Assembly: GCA_017421915.1 (NCBI GenBank)
Contig: JAFOHG010000077.1
Location: forward strand, 1-33,474
Reading direction: 5' to 3'
Source of the DNA: Cellulosilyticum sp.
Lineage (GTDB): Bacteria; Bacillota; Clostridia; Lachnospirales; Cellulosilyticaceae
DNA length: 33,474 bases
Below, piece after piece: positions 1 to 6,390 of this stretch. The position numbers were made by a program, and so were the translations under genes. Below the pieces are notes generated by a model, which ran no database searches, had not been told where the DNA came from, and worked only from the letters and a program-made list of their open reading frames with translations. Numbering within the stretch: the stretch's first letter is position 1; each line of letters starts with the position of its first letter.

Positions 1-6
1 CAATAC

Positions 7-79
7 GGGTCATTAGCTTAGTTGGTAGAGCATCAGACTCTTAATCTGAGGGTCCTGGGTTCGAGTCCCAGATGGCTCA
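7..79 (+). tRNA. tRNA-Lys (anticodon CTT), copy 1
   Basis: A 73-nt cloverleaf can be folded by eye: a 7-bp acceptor stem with G-U pairs, a D arm with the GTTGGTAGAGC pattern, an anticodon stem TCAGA/TCTGA around loop CTCTTAA (anticodon CTT, reading AAG), and a T arm CTGGG-TTCGAGT-CCCAG. The discriminator base is A and no CCA is encoded. The sequence is identical to the copy at 284-356. A strong terminator follows 20 bases downstream. Confidence 0.96.
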
Positions 80-98
80 CTGGAGAAAAGAAAAAAGA

Positions 99-130
99 CT
101 GTTCATTGATTGTCAATGAGCAGTTTTTTA
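99..130 (+). terminator. Rho-independent terminator of tRNA-Lys copy 1
   Basis: An 11-bp stem (99-109 with 113-123, one G-U pair) closes a 3-nt loop. It is preceded by an A-run and followed by TTTTTTA. It lies directly downstream of the first tRNA gene. Confidence 0.9.
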
Positions 131-243
131 TTTTCATACTAGAGATTAATATTTTGCGCAATAAAATTTGCTGTAAGCTTAATTTGCCATAAAAGGACAT
201 TATTAAAAAAGATGACATAATAGAATTGAATAATACAAATATG

Positions 244-275
244 TTGAAATTAATTAGAAAATATGATAATATAAT
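244..275 (+). promoter_or_regulatory. Candidate promoter of tRNA-Lys copy 2
   Basis: A perfect TATAAT at 270-275 would start transcription a few bases before the tRNA at 284. An upstream TTGAAA at 244-249 resembles a -35 box, but its spacing to TATAAT is 20 bp. An alternative GATAAT at 265-270 gives 15 bp. Neither spacing is ideal, so the assignment is tentative. Confidence 0.4.
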
Positions 276-283
276 ATCAATAC

Positions 284-356
284 GGGTCATTAGCTTAGTT
301 GGTAGAGCATCAGACTCTTAATCTGAGGGTCCTGGGTTCGAGTCCCAGATGGCTCA
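284..356 (+). tRNA. tRNA-Lys (anticodon CTT), copy 2
   Basis: This is a base-for-base repeat of the 73-nt tRNA at 7-79, offset by 277 bases, with the same CTT anticodon loop and no encoded CCA. The six bases just upstream (CAATAC) are also shared with copy 1. The downstream flanks differ at once, and each copy has its own terminator, so the two look like separate transcription units. Confidence 0.96.
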
Positions 357-365
357 TTATAGCAA

Positions 366-397
366 AAGGTCAAGGCATAGCTTTGACCTTGTTATTT
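366..397 (+). terminator. Rho-independent terminator of tRNA-Lys copy 2
   Basis: A 10-bp stem (366-375 with 381-390, one G-U pair) closes a 5-nt loop and is followed by a T-rich tail. It starts 10 bases after the tRNA. Confidence 0.85.
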
Positions 398-463
398 TAT
401 ATATTGAATAAAAAAGCATTGTATATAGGATATATAATATAAAGTTTAGTATATGGTGAAAAG

Positions 464-510
464 ATACCTTTCAGTTAATGAGTTTATAATTAACTGAAAG
501 GTATTTTATT
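464..510 (+). terminator. Orphan terminator-like hairpin
   Basis: A perfect 15-bp stem (464-478 with 490-504) closes an 11-nt loop and is followed by TTTATT. No ORF or recognised RNA gene lies between the preceding terminator (ending near 397) and this hairpin. It therefore either ends an unseen short RNA, backs up the tRNA terminator, or is a relic. The rest of 511-648 shows nothing I can support. Confidence 0.55.
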
Positions 511-648
511 GTACTACCATTAATATAGTGATTGATAAGAATGTGTAGTGTCACATTTTTAGAGGTCTTAAAAAGAAATATAAAAGTGCTGACTTTCATA
601 GGTTAAAGAGTTGGAGAGAATATAACATGGTTATGGGGGAGATATTAA

Positions 649-861
649 ATGGAGATCATCTTAATTCTAAAATCTATTTTTAGTATAATATCAATAGGAT
701 TTATTTACATTATTTTGCGAGAAAGAATTAGAAATAAAACGAGCAAACAAAGCATATTTGAAAGTAAAAAAGGAATTATTATATGGTATTTAGTGGCTGC
801 TATGATATATGAAGTAATAATATTAGTATTAGGGAGAAGCGTATTGCACCAAGTCATATAG
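649..861 (+). CDS. Small two-helix membrane protein, unknown function
   Basis: This 70-residue protein is not recognised. Residues about 4-24 and 45-63 are strongly hydrophobic and should form two membrane helices. The segment between them is basic (RERIRNKTSKQ), which suggests a cytoplasmic loop. The start is supported by a GGGGGAG-type ribosome binding site at 635-641, eight bases upstream. It precedes a second small ORF and a DUF421 gene on the same strand, so it may share their transcript. The length is close to what chance ORFs reach in AT-rich DNA, but the ribosome binding site and the two helices argue for a real gene. Confidence 0.6.
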   Translation: MEIILILKSIFSIISIGFIYIILRERIRNKTSKQSIFESKKGIIIWYLVAAMIYEVIILVLGRSVLHQVI

Positions 862-897
862 CTGGGAAAATTACCATAAGAAGTCTAGATTTTAGAT

Positions 898-1104
898 ATG
901 GAACAAGGGAAAAGTATTAGCAGGAAGATAGTTACAGCTATATCAACAGATACAGATATTACAGATGAAGAGGCATTAAAAATTGCAGAAAGGCTTAAAG
1001 AGATTACAAAAGACATGTTAAATGGAGAGGATAAAGATAATGAATATCATACATGTAAGTATCACTTCTTTAGTAACAATCATTGTCTTATTTATTACTA
1101 CTAA
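898..1104 (+). CDS. Small ORF overlapping the DUF421 gene, possibly a gene or relic
   Basis: This 68-residue ORF has a plausible N-terminal part. Residues 5-40 are soluble, acidic and probably helical (TDEEALKIAERLKEITKDML). After about residue 44 it runs out of frame through the first 65 bases of the DUF421 gene, so its C-terminus (rich in H, C, Y, F) is probably just the shadow of that coding sequence. The ribosome binding site is weak. It may be a short protein translationally linked to the DUF421 start, or the remains of a gene whose true stop was lost. Function is unknown. Confidence 0.4.
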   Translation: MEQGKSISRKIVTAISTDTDITDEEALKIAERLKEITKDMLNGEDKDNEYHTCKYHFFSNNHCLIYYY

Positions 1105-1747
1105 ATTATTAGGCTATCGCCAAATCTCACATATGAGTATGTTTGATTATATTAATAGTATTACCATAGGTTCAATAGCAGCAGAGTTAGCAACTTCTTT
1201 GAAAGGGGAGTGGCAAACACCATTAACAGCCTTGATTATTTTTACGGTTGTCAATTTATTGATAGATTTTGCAACGAATAAATCTATTAAACTTAGAAGA
1301 TGGATTAATGGAAAAGCACTTATTTTATATGATGGTGGTGAGTTATATTATAAAAATTTAAAAAAAGCAAAAATAGATTTGGGTGAATTTTTTATGCAAT
1401 GTCGTAATCAAAATTGTTTTGATTTACAGCAAGTACAAACAGTAATTTTAGAGCCAAATGGAAAGTTCAGTATTTTATTTTTATCTCATTATCGCCCAAT
1501 GACACCAAATGATGTAAAGTTAAAGCCATCTTCAGAGTGTGTATTAGCTAATGTGATTATGGAAGGAAAGTTACTAAAAGAAAATTTATATAATATAGGC
1601 AGAGATGAAGAGTGGCTTATGAGTGTTTTAAGACAGAAAGGGTATTTTGATTTATCAAAAATATTTTTGGCAACTTGTAGCATACAGGGGGAAGTAGTGG
1701 TTTATAAAAAGCTTAACCAAGAAAAACAAGAAGATATTTTACTATAA
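1040..1747 (+). CDS. DUF421 / YetF-family membrane protein
   Basis: This 235-residue protein matches the DUF421 (YetF, YdfR, YrbG) family of Gram-positive bacteria. Hydrophobic helices lie at about residues 5-22, 35-55 and 62-78, followed by a soluble domain with the family pattern NGKALILYDGG at about 90-100 and MQCRNQ at about 118-123. I chose the ATG at 1040 over the in-frame ATG at 1022 because GGAGAGG (1024-1030) sits nine bases before it. DUF421 genes often occur in spore-former genomes, sometimes near mobile spoVA clusters. Here the spoVA operon is 10 kb away, so a spore role is only a possibility. The molecular function of the family is not established. Confidence 0.85.
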   Translation: MNIIHVSITSLVTIIVLFITTKLLGYRQISHMSMFDYINSITIGSIAAELATSLKGEWQTPLTALIIFTVVNLLIDFATNKSIKLRRWINGKALILYDGGELYYKNLKKAKIDLGEFFMQCRNQNCFDLQQVQTVILEPNGKFSILFLSHYRPMTPNDVKLKPSSECVLANVIMEGKLLKENLYNIGRDEEWLMSVLRQKGYFDLSKIFLATCSIQGEVVVYKKLNQEKQEDILL

Positions 1748-1848
1748 GGTTTAATTTTTAAATAAGTATATTTTACTCTTTTAAATAAGCGTAAAAAGGT
1801 ATAAGATAAAAAGATATTGACTTTTAGTAAAAGGTTAAGAGGTGAAAT

Positions 1849-3924
1849 ATGGAGTGGATAAAAGCTTATTTAAGAGGAAATACAGAACGTGGTAAATATG
1901 ATAGTGGCGCCGCTATGCATAAGATGGGCGCTGTATCAGGTGCATATGCCAAGGAACAAGGCAGAGAAGTTCTTTTTTATGGTAACGTAACAGATGAATA
2001 TCGTAGGCAAACCTACAGTGCTTTAGTACGTGTAGATAGGTTAGGGCATCGTCTATTAGAAGCAAGCTGTGATTGTCAGAGTTTATTAAATGGACCAACT
2101 AACTTCGGGATTTGTCCACATACAGTAGCTATTGCACTGAAAGGGATTGAACTATTAAAACAAAAAGATGTACCAGATGAAGAAAAGATTATTATAACAC
2201 CAGCTATTGAGGTAAGTCTTACTGCTCTTAAAAAAGGCGGGTTTGGGATGAACTTTACGATTGAGGGGATTGAGAAAACAGAATATAGAAAGATTTTTAC
2301 GGCTTATAAAGAAAAGAAGAAACGATTTTATTTGGGTAATGAACAATATTTGGATTTAGAAGATTCTAAGCTAAAAGAAGTGTTAACTCTTATTGATTTA
2401 CTTGGAGTTTATAATGAAATTGAAAAGATTGTTATCCCGGAAGAGAAGGCATTGTTCTTAGAAAATCAACTTACTCATATGGAATTTGTAGAAAATAGAG
2501 AATGTGTTACTCAGAAATTAAAGAAACTAAAAAAGGTTAAAGTCAATAACAAAATTCCAGAAGAGTTAGAGGATATTTTGAGAAATTATCAAAAAGAAGG
2601 GTTTAGTTTTCTTACATCTGTGGCAAGCTATGGGCTTGGAGGCATTTTAGCAGATGATATGGGACTTGGAAAAACGTTACAAGTCATTGCCTTTTTATGT
2701 GCACAAGAAGGTAGAAAAGCATTAGTTATTGTACCGACAGCTTTAATTTATAATTGGAAACGAGAAATAGAACAATTTGCACCTCATTTAAAGGTAGGTA
2801 TGGTGCATGGAGAGAAAGAAAAACGCCTACAGGTTATTCATGATAGAGCATTGTATGATGTGATTTTAACAACGTATTATACGTATAAGAATGATGAGGA
2901 TTTATATAAAGATATTATATGGGATTACTGTATTATTGATGAAGCCCAGCAAATTAAGAATGCGGATGCGCAGATTACAAAAACTATAAAGCGCATACAA
3001 AGCAATGTAAGGTTTGCTTTAACAGGCACACCTATGGAAAATAATTTAATGGAATTATGGTCTATTATGGACTTTGTGATGCCAGGTTATTTATATCAGC
3101 CATTACGTTTTCGCAATATCTTTATGACAGAGCCACCACAGACAATGGAACTTAGAAAATTGATTGAACCTTTTATGTTAAGGCGTACTAAAAAAGAGGT
3201 TTTAACAGAACTTCCTGATAAAATTGAACAAAAGATATTCATTACAATGGATAGACATCATCAAAAGGCTTATTTAGCTATGCAGAGGTTAATTAAACAA
3301 AAATTAGAACAAGAAGAAGCTGCTCAAGCAGCATTACTTGCTTATTTAACAAAACTTAGACAAATTTGTTTAGTGCCGGAACGATTAGTAAAACAATATG
3401 CAGGAAGAAATTCTAAATTAGAATATTTGATAGGTTTGCTAAAAGCAAATGATACAGAAAAAGTATTAGTCTTCTCGCAATTTACTACTGTACTAAAAGA
3501 AATAGGAAAACGATTAGAAGAAGAAGGAATAGCATACAACTATTTAGATGGACAAACAGAAGCTAAAGAGCGCATGGCATTAGTAGAAGAATTTAATACG
3601 AATGTAGATAAGCGTGTGTTCTTGATTTCCCTAAAAGCAGGGGGAACGGGATTAAATCTAACCAGTGCTAGTATGGTCGTTCATTTTGACCCTTGGTGGA
3701 ATCCAGCAGTGGAAAATCAAGCCAGTGACCGTGCACATCGTATGGGACAGAAACAAGTTGTTAATGTACTTAAATTAGTAGCAAAAGGAACAATAGAAGA
3801 GAAGATTTTAGCACTTCAAGAAGAAAAGAAAGCACTCATAGAAGAAGTGATGTCAGGACAAAGTGAAAATATTTTAAGTGGATTAAGTAGAGAAGAAATA
3901 AAAAAACTTTTAACAAGCTTTTAA
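1849..3924 (+). CDS. SNF2-family DEAD/DEAH-like helicase with SWIM zinc finger
   Basis: This 691-residue Swi2/Snf2-type ATPase is predicted to translocate on double-stranded DNA. An N-terminal SWIM zinc finger is seen as C74-D-C76 ... C89-P-H91. The helicase core begins near 240: Walker A DMGLGKT at 270-276, DEAQ at 364-367, motif III LTGTP at 391-395. The second RecA lobe follows, with VLVFSQF near 539, SLKAGGTGLNL near 594-604 and the arginine-finger region ASDRAHRMGQ near 625-634. All catalytic motifs are intact. Bacterial SWIM-SNF2 proteins are commonly about 1,000 residues or more, so this is a compact form with a short linker (about 100-235). The start follows a good AGAGGTGA site. The gene is monocistronic and ends next to an inverted-repeat element. 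Confidence 0.93.
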   Translation: MEWIKAYLRGNTERGKYDSGAAMHKMGAVSGAYAKEQGREVLFYGNVTDEYRRQTYSALVRVDRLGHRLLEASCDCQSLLNGPTNFGICPHTVAIALKGIELLKQKDVPDEEKIIITPAIEVSLTALKKGGFGMNFTIEGIEKTEYRKIFTAYKEKKKRFYLGNEQYLDLEDSKLKEVLTLIDLLGVYNEIEKIVIPEEKALFLENQLTHMEFVENRECVTQKLKKLKKVKVNNKIPEELEDILRNYQKEGFSFLTSVASYGLGGILADDMGLGKTLQVIAFLCAQEGRKALVIVPTALIYNWKREIEQFAPHLKVGMVHGEKEKRLQVIHDRALYDVILTTYYTYKNDEDLYKDIIWDYCIIDEAQQIKNADAQITKTIKRIQSNVRFALTGTPMENNLMELWSIMDFVMPGYLYQPLRFRNIFMTEPPQTMELRKLIEPFMLRRTKKEVLTELPDKIEQKIFITMDRHHQKAYLAMQRLIKQKLEQEEAAQAALLAYLTKLRQICLVPERLVKQYAGRNSKLEYLIGLLKANDTEKVLVFSQFTTVLKEIGKRLEEEGIAYNYLDGQTEAKERMALVEEFNTNVDKRVFLISLKAGGTGLNLTSASMVVHFDPWWNPAVENQASDRAHRMGQKQVVNVLKLVAKGTIEEKILALQEEKKALIEEVMSGQSENILSGLSREEIKKLLTSF

Positions 3925-3950
3925 TGGATAAGAGGTTAGAGAAGTATTTT

Positions 3951-4065
3951 GGGCTGTTGCACTAAGAGCATATACCTTATAAACATACAATTTGTTAGGC
4001 TTAAATAAGTTTAATTGTTTTAACGATTGTATAAATATAAGTTGAAGTGCTTAATGCAACAGCCC
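3951..4065. mobile_element. MITE-like inverted-repeat element (115 bp)
   Basis: The ends form a 15-bp terminal inverted repeat with one mismatch (3951-3965 and 4051-4065, GGGCTGTTGCA at the tip), with further gapped similarity inward. Both sides are flanked by ATTTT (3946-3950 and 4066-4070), which could be a 5-bp target duplication or chance in AT-rich DNA. The interior of about 85 bp is non-coding. The tips resemble ends of some Gram-positive insertion sequences. It sits between convergent genes, so the alternative is a long-loop terminator for the helicase gene. Confidence 0.45.
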
Positions 4066-4077
4066 ATTTTTGTTAAG

Positions 4078-4437
4078 TTATTTCGTGTTTGAATCTGTAC
4101 TTGCATTGGTATGATCAGTTTTAGAAGTATTTAAAGCTTGAGCTAACTGGTCTAATATAGAAGTAGATGTTTGCGTACTTTGTGCTTTCATTTGAGCAAG
4201 TACAGCAAGCTTTTGGTTTGAAGCTGCTGAAAGAGTAGGGATTCTATTAGCAATGGCATAAAAGAGTACCTTATAATCTGGTTTGATTGCTTGAAAGTCA
4301 ATGACACTATAAGGTGTTTTAGAAAGTGTTTTGTGATAAATAGTGCTAAAAGAATCAGTGTAAATTGGATTGTTTTGTGTACCAGAAGCATATTCAGTTG
4401 AGGCAGCAACTGGGACATTATAAATTTTTGTACTCAT
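4078..4437 (-). CDS. Hypothetical 119-residue protein
   Basis: No family is recognised. The protein is soluble, without a signal peptide or membrane helix. The first 75 residues are Tyr/Ser/Thr-rich and appear folded (YSVIDFQAIKPDYKVLFYAI). A helical stretch, ALAQMKAQ-like, follows at about 80-105, and the C-terminal tail is low-complexity Ser/Thr/Asn/Asp. The start is supported by GGGAG (4446-4450 on the complement) about eight bases upstream. It is convergent with the SNF2 helicase gene and stands alone. The low-complexity tail might suit a surface or spore-associated protein, but nothing in the sequence proves that. Confidence 0.6.
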   Translation of the reverse strand: MSTKIYNVPVAASTEYASGTQNNPIYTDSFSTIYHKTLSKTPYSVIDFQAIKPDYKVLFYAIANRIPTLSAASNQKLAVLAQMKAQSTQTSTSILDQLAQALNTSKTDHTNASTDSNTK

Positions 4438-4602
4438 AAAAATATCTCCCTTTAAGTAATCTATTTACAGTTATAATCCTATAGATATATTTTATATCGG
4501 TATAAAAATTATGAAAATAATGAAAATATATAATTTATATAAAATTAAATATTGAAAAATAGTTTATTGGCGTCAGGAGAGTAGGCTAAGGATTTTATTT
4601 TA

Positions 4603-4611
4603 TGGTATAAT
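4603..4611 (+). promoter_or_regulatory. Candidate extended -10 promoter
   Basis: TGG-TATAAT at 4603-4611 is an extended -10 element upstream of the gene at 4656. No good -35 box stands at 17 bp, as is common for extended -10 promoters. Confidence 0.5.
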
Positions 4612-4655
4612 AGATACAAAGAAGCATGAGATAAAAAGAGAGAAGGTGCTGAAAA

Positions 4656-4970
4656 ATGGAGATAAAACAATTAGATAAGTTAGCGAAAGAAAAGGCACCC
4701 ATGCCTAATGGACTTCCTATGCACGAACAGTGTTATTATATTGCTTCAAGGGGCTTGTATGATCAATATGAAAAGAAGATTATTACCTTAGAGGAAGCAA
4801 AGAAAGAGAAACAAGAAGTGATAAAAACTTATGAGCTAGGAAAAGATCAATGGCAACTGTTTTTAGGAATGCACGAAATTGCAGAAAAGTTAAAAAAGCT
4901 TAGAGAAGATCAGTTTAATACGGGCATAGAGTTTGAGGTATTAGAGCTGATAGATAGATTTTTGAAATAA
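4656..4970 (+). CDS. Hypothetical 104-residue helical protein
   Basis: No family is recognised with confidence. The product is small, highly charged (Lys/Glu-rich) and mainly helical. A conserved-looking core MPNGLPMHEQCYYIASRGLY lies at about residues 17-36, and two helices predicted to be amphipathic lie at about 36-60 and 65-90. There is no signal peptide or membrane segment, so it is probably cytoplasmic. The start follows GAGAAGGTG with suitable spacing. It is transcribed alone from an extended -10 promoter and ends at a bidirectional terminator shared with the S1-domain gene. Confidence 0.7.
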   Translation: MEIKQLDKLAKEKAPMPNGLPMHEQCYYIASRGLYDQYEKKIITLEEAKKEKQEVIKTYELGKDQWQLFLGMHEIAEKLKKLREDQFNTGIEFEVLELIDRFLK

Positions 4971-5000
4971 AAAAGGGCACCATAGTTATGGCGCCTTTTT
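4971..5000. terminator. Bidirectional terminator
   Basis: A GC-rich hairpin (about 4975-4983 with 4988-4995) has an A-run before it and five T residues after it. It can therefore end both the hypothetical gene on the plus strand and the S1-domain gene on the minus strand. Confidence 0.8.
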
Positions 5001-5020
5001 ATACGTTCATACAAAGAAAC

Positions 5021-5407
5021 TTAACGGTTTAAACGTTTATTGATATCAGCTTGACGATCATTTGAAACTTTTAAGAAATCTTTCATTAAATCTTCAAAGC
5101 TACCAGCACTAGTTTCTTTCTTTGGTGGTTTTGAATTGTTTGGTCTAGCATTTGATTTTGGTTTCTCTTGAGTTTCTTTGATAGAGAGAGAAATTTTACC
5201 TTTTTCAGAATCAATAGATAGAATTTTGACTTTAACAGTATCCCCAACTTTGATTGCATCGTTGATGTTTTCTAAATAGCCGTGAGTGATGTGTGAGATA
5301 TGAACAAGCCCTTGAGTTGTTGCATCTAAAGATACGAAAGCCCCAAAAGGTTTAATTCCTGTGACTGTTCCTTCGATAATTTGGCCTACTTGAAATTTTT
5401 CCGACAT
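5021..5407 (-). CDS. S1 RNA-binding domain protein (YugI / GSP13-like)
   Basis: This 128-residue protein carries a single S1 domain at residues about 4-76. Typical patterns are VGQIIEGTVTGIKPFGAFV, GLVHISHI, VGDTVKVKIL and KGKISLSIK. A basic, Asn/Pro/Lys-rich linker and a short C-terminal helix (SFEDLMKDFLKVS) follow. The architecture matches the B. subtilis YugI/general stress protein 13 family, which binds RNA or ribosomes. The reading frame extends further upstream, but the ATG at 5407 has AGGAGT seven bases before it and begins the conserved domain, so the longer start is rejected. It is transcribed divergently from apt. Confidence 0.9.
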   Translation of the reverse strand: MSEKFQVGQIIEGTVTGIKPFGAFVSLDATTQGLVHISHITHGYLENINDAIKVGDTVKVKILSIDSEKGKISLSIKETQEKPKSNARPNNSKPPKKETSAGSFEDLMKDFLKVSNDRQADINKRLNR

Positions 5408-5440
5408 GATAACACTCCTATTAATATAAATAACTTCTAT

Positions 5441-5449
5441 ATTATAGCA
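5441..5449 (-). promoter_or_regulatory. Extended -10 promoter of the S1-domain gene
   Basis: On the minus strand TGC-TATAAT (5449 down to 5441) stands about 35 bases before the start codon. A weak -35 (TATACA, 5470-5465) lies 18 bp upstream. Confidence 0.55.
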
Positions 5450-5554
5450 TAGTTTTAGAAAAGGTGTATATATATTTAAAAAATATTTCAGCAAATAGAT
5501 AGAATAAAAACCGTAAATAAAATTTAATTTTTATAAAAATGTTCGAGAATGCTA

Positions 5555-5583
5555 TTATCATTGCAAGTAAGTTATGTTATAAT
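5555..5583 (+). promoter_or_regulatory. apt promoter
   Basis: TTATCA (5555-5560), a 17-bp spacer and TATAAT (5578-5583) with an upstream TG make a good vegetative promoter. The predicted leader of about 90 nt is A-rich, and I see no riboswitch in it. Confidence 0.65.
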
Positions 5584-5678
5584 GAAATTTGCCATTAAAA
5601 AAGATTGAAAAAAAGCGTAAAAAATAAATAACTGTTAAAAATAAGGCCTGTAAATGACCAAGGTTTCAAGGAGGACAT

Positions 5679-6191
5679 ATGAATTTATATACACTTATTC
5701 GCGATGTAGAAAATTTCCCAAAAGAAGGCATTCTTTTTAAAGATATTACAACATTACTTCAAGATGGTGAGGGATTAGCAGCTTCTATTGAGCAAATTGC
5801 AGAGAAACTTGAAGATGTTGATTTTGATCTTGTAGTAGGACCAGAAGCTAGAGGTTTTATTTTTGGCGTACCAACAGCTTATAAATTAAGAAAAGGATTT
5901 ATTCCAGTTAGAAAGCCAGGGAAATTACCTTATGAATGTGTTTCTCAAAGCTATGATTTAGAATATGGTTCATCAACAATTGAAATGCATATTGATGCGA
6001 TTAAAGAAGGACAAAAAGTGGTAATCGTAGATGATTTATTAGCTACTGGTGGAACAACAAAGGCTATGATTGACCTTGTTGAAAAAATGGGCGGTACAGT
6101 AGAAAAAGTTGTATTCCTTATTGAACTTAAAGATCTTAACGGTCGTGAATTATTAAAAGGTTACAATATTGAATCAATTTTACAATATTAG
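5679..6191 (+). CDS. apt: Adenine phosphoribosyltransferase
   Basis: This 170-residue type I phosphoribosyltransferase salvages adenine to AMP using PRPP in the cytoplasm. The family signature is complete: NFPKEGILFKDIT near residues 12-24, VGPEARGFIFG near 53-63, the adenine-site region RKPGKLP near 87-93, and the PRPP-binding loop VVIVDDLLATGGTT near 113-126. Length is normal. The start follows a strong AAGGAGGA site. It stands in front of the (p)ppGpp synthetase gene, a pairing frequent in Firmicutes, but a strong terminator and a new promoter separate the two here. Confidence 0.97.
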   Translation: MNLYTLIRDVENFPKEGILFKDITTLLQDGEGLAASIEQIAEKLEDVDFDLVVGPEARGFIFGVPTAYKLRKGFIPVRKPGKLPYECVSQSYDLEYGSSTIEMHIDAIKEGQKVVIVDDLLATGGTTKAMIDLVEKMGGTVEKVVFLIELKDLNGRELLKGYNIESILQY

Positions 6192-6199
6192 GTAATAAT

Positions 6200-6240
6200 A
6201 AAGAAGCAAAGCATAGAAATTTGTGCTTTGCTTCTTTATT
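6200..6240 (+). terminator. apt terminator
   Basis: A perfect 14-bp stem (6200-6213 with 6224-6237) closes a 10-nt loop, with an A-flanked left arm and a T-rich right arm. Confidence 0.88.
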
Positions 6241-6321
6241 AGCATTTAAGTAAAAGTGTAATAAAATATTTGATAAAAATATCAAAATGTGCTGAGTGAA
6301 ATAAGTTTATGTATATTAGCA

Positions 6322-6350
6322 TTGAATTTTTGGTTTAAGATGACTATAAT
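6322..6350 (+). promoter_or_regulatory. Promoter of the (p)ppGpp synthetase gene
   Basis: TTGAAT (6322-6327), a 17-bp spacer and TATAAT (6345-6350) form a near-consensus vegetative promoter about 40 bases before the start codon. Confidence 0.72.
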
Positions 6351-6390
6351 ATAAAATATTATAATAAGACTACATAAAGGGGGGTTGAAG

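Noticed and set aside
33-290. Minus-strand ORF of 85 codons
   Set aside because: It runs through both tRNA-Lys regions and the terminator, has no ribosome binding site, and its C-terminus is the reverse of the first tRNA.
5408-5494. Upstream extension of the S1-domain protein
   Set aside because: The extra 29 residues cover the promoter and ribosome binding site region; AGGAGT fits only the ATG at 5407.
5590-5678. Purine riboswitch in the apt leader
   Set aside because: The leader is short and A-rich; no three-way junction or conserved purine-riboswitch core could be found.
6385-6390. TTG start for the (p)ppGpp synthetase
   Set aside because: It directly abuts the ribosome binding site; the ATG six bases later has correct spacing.
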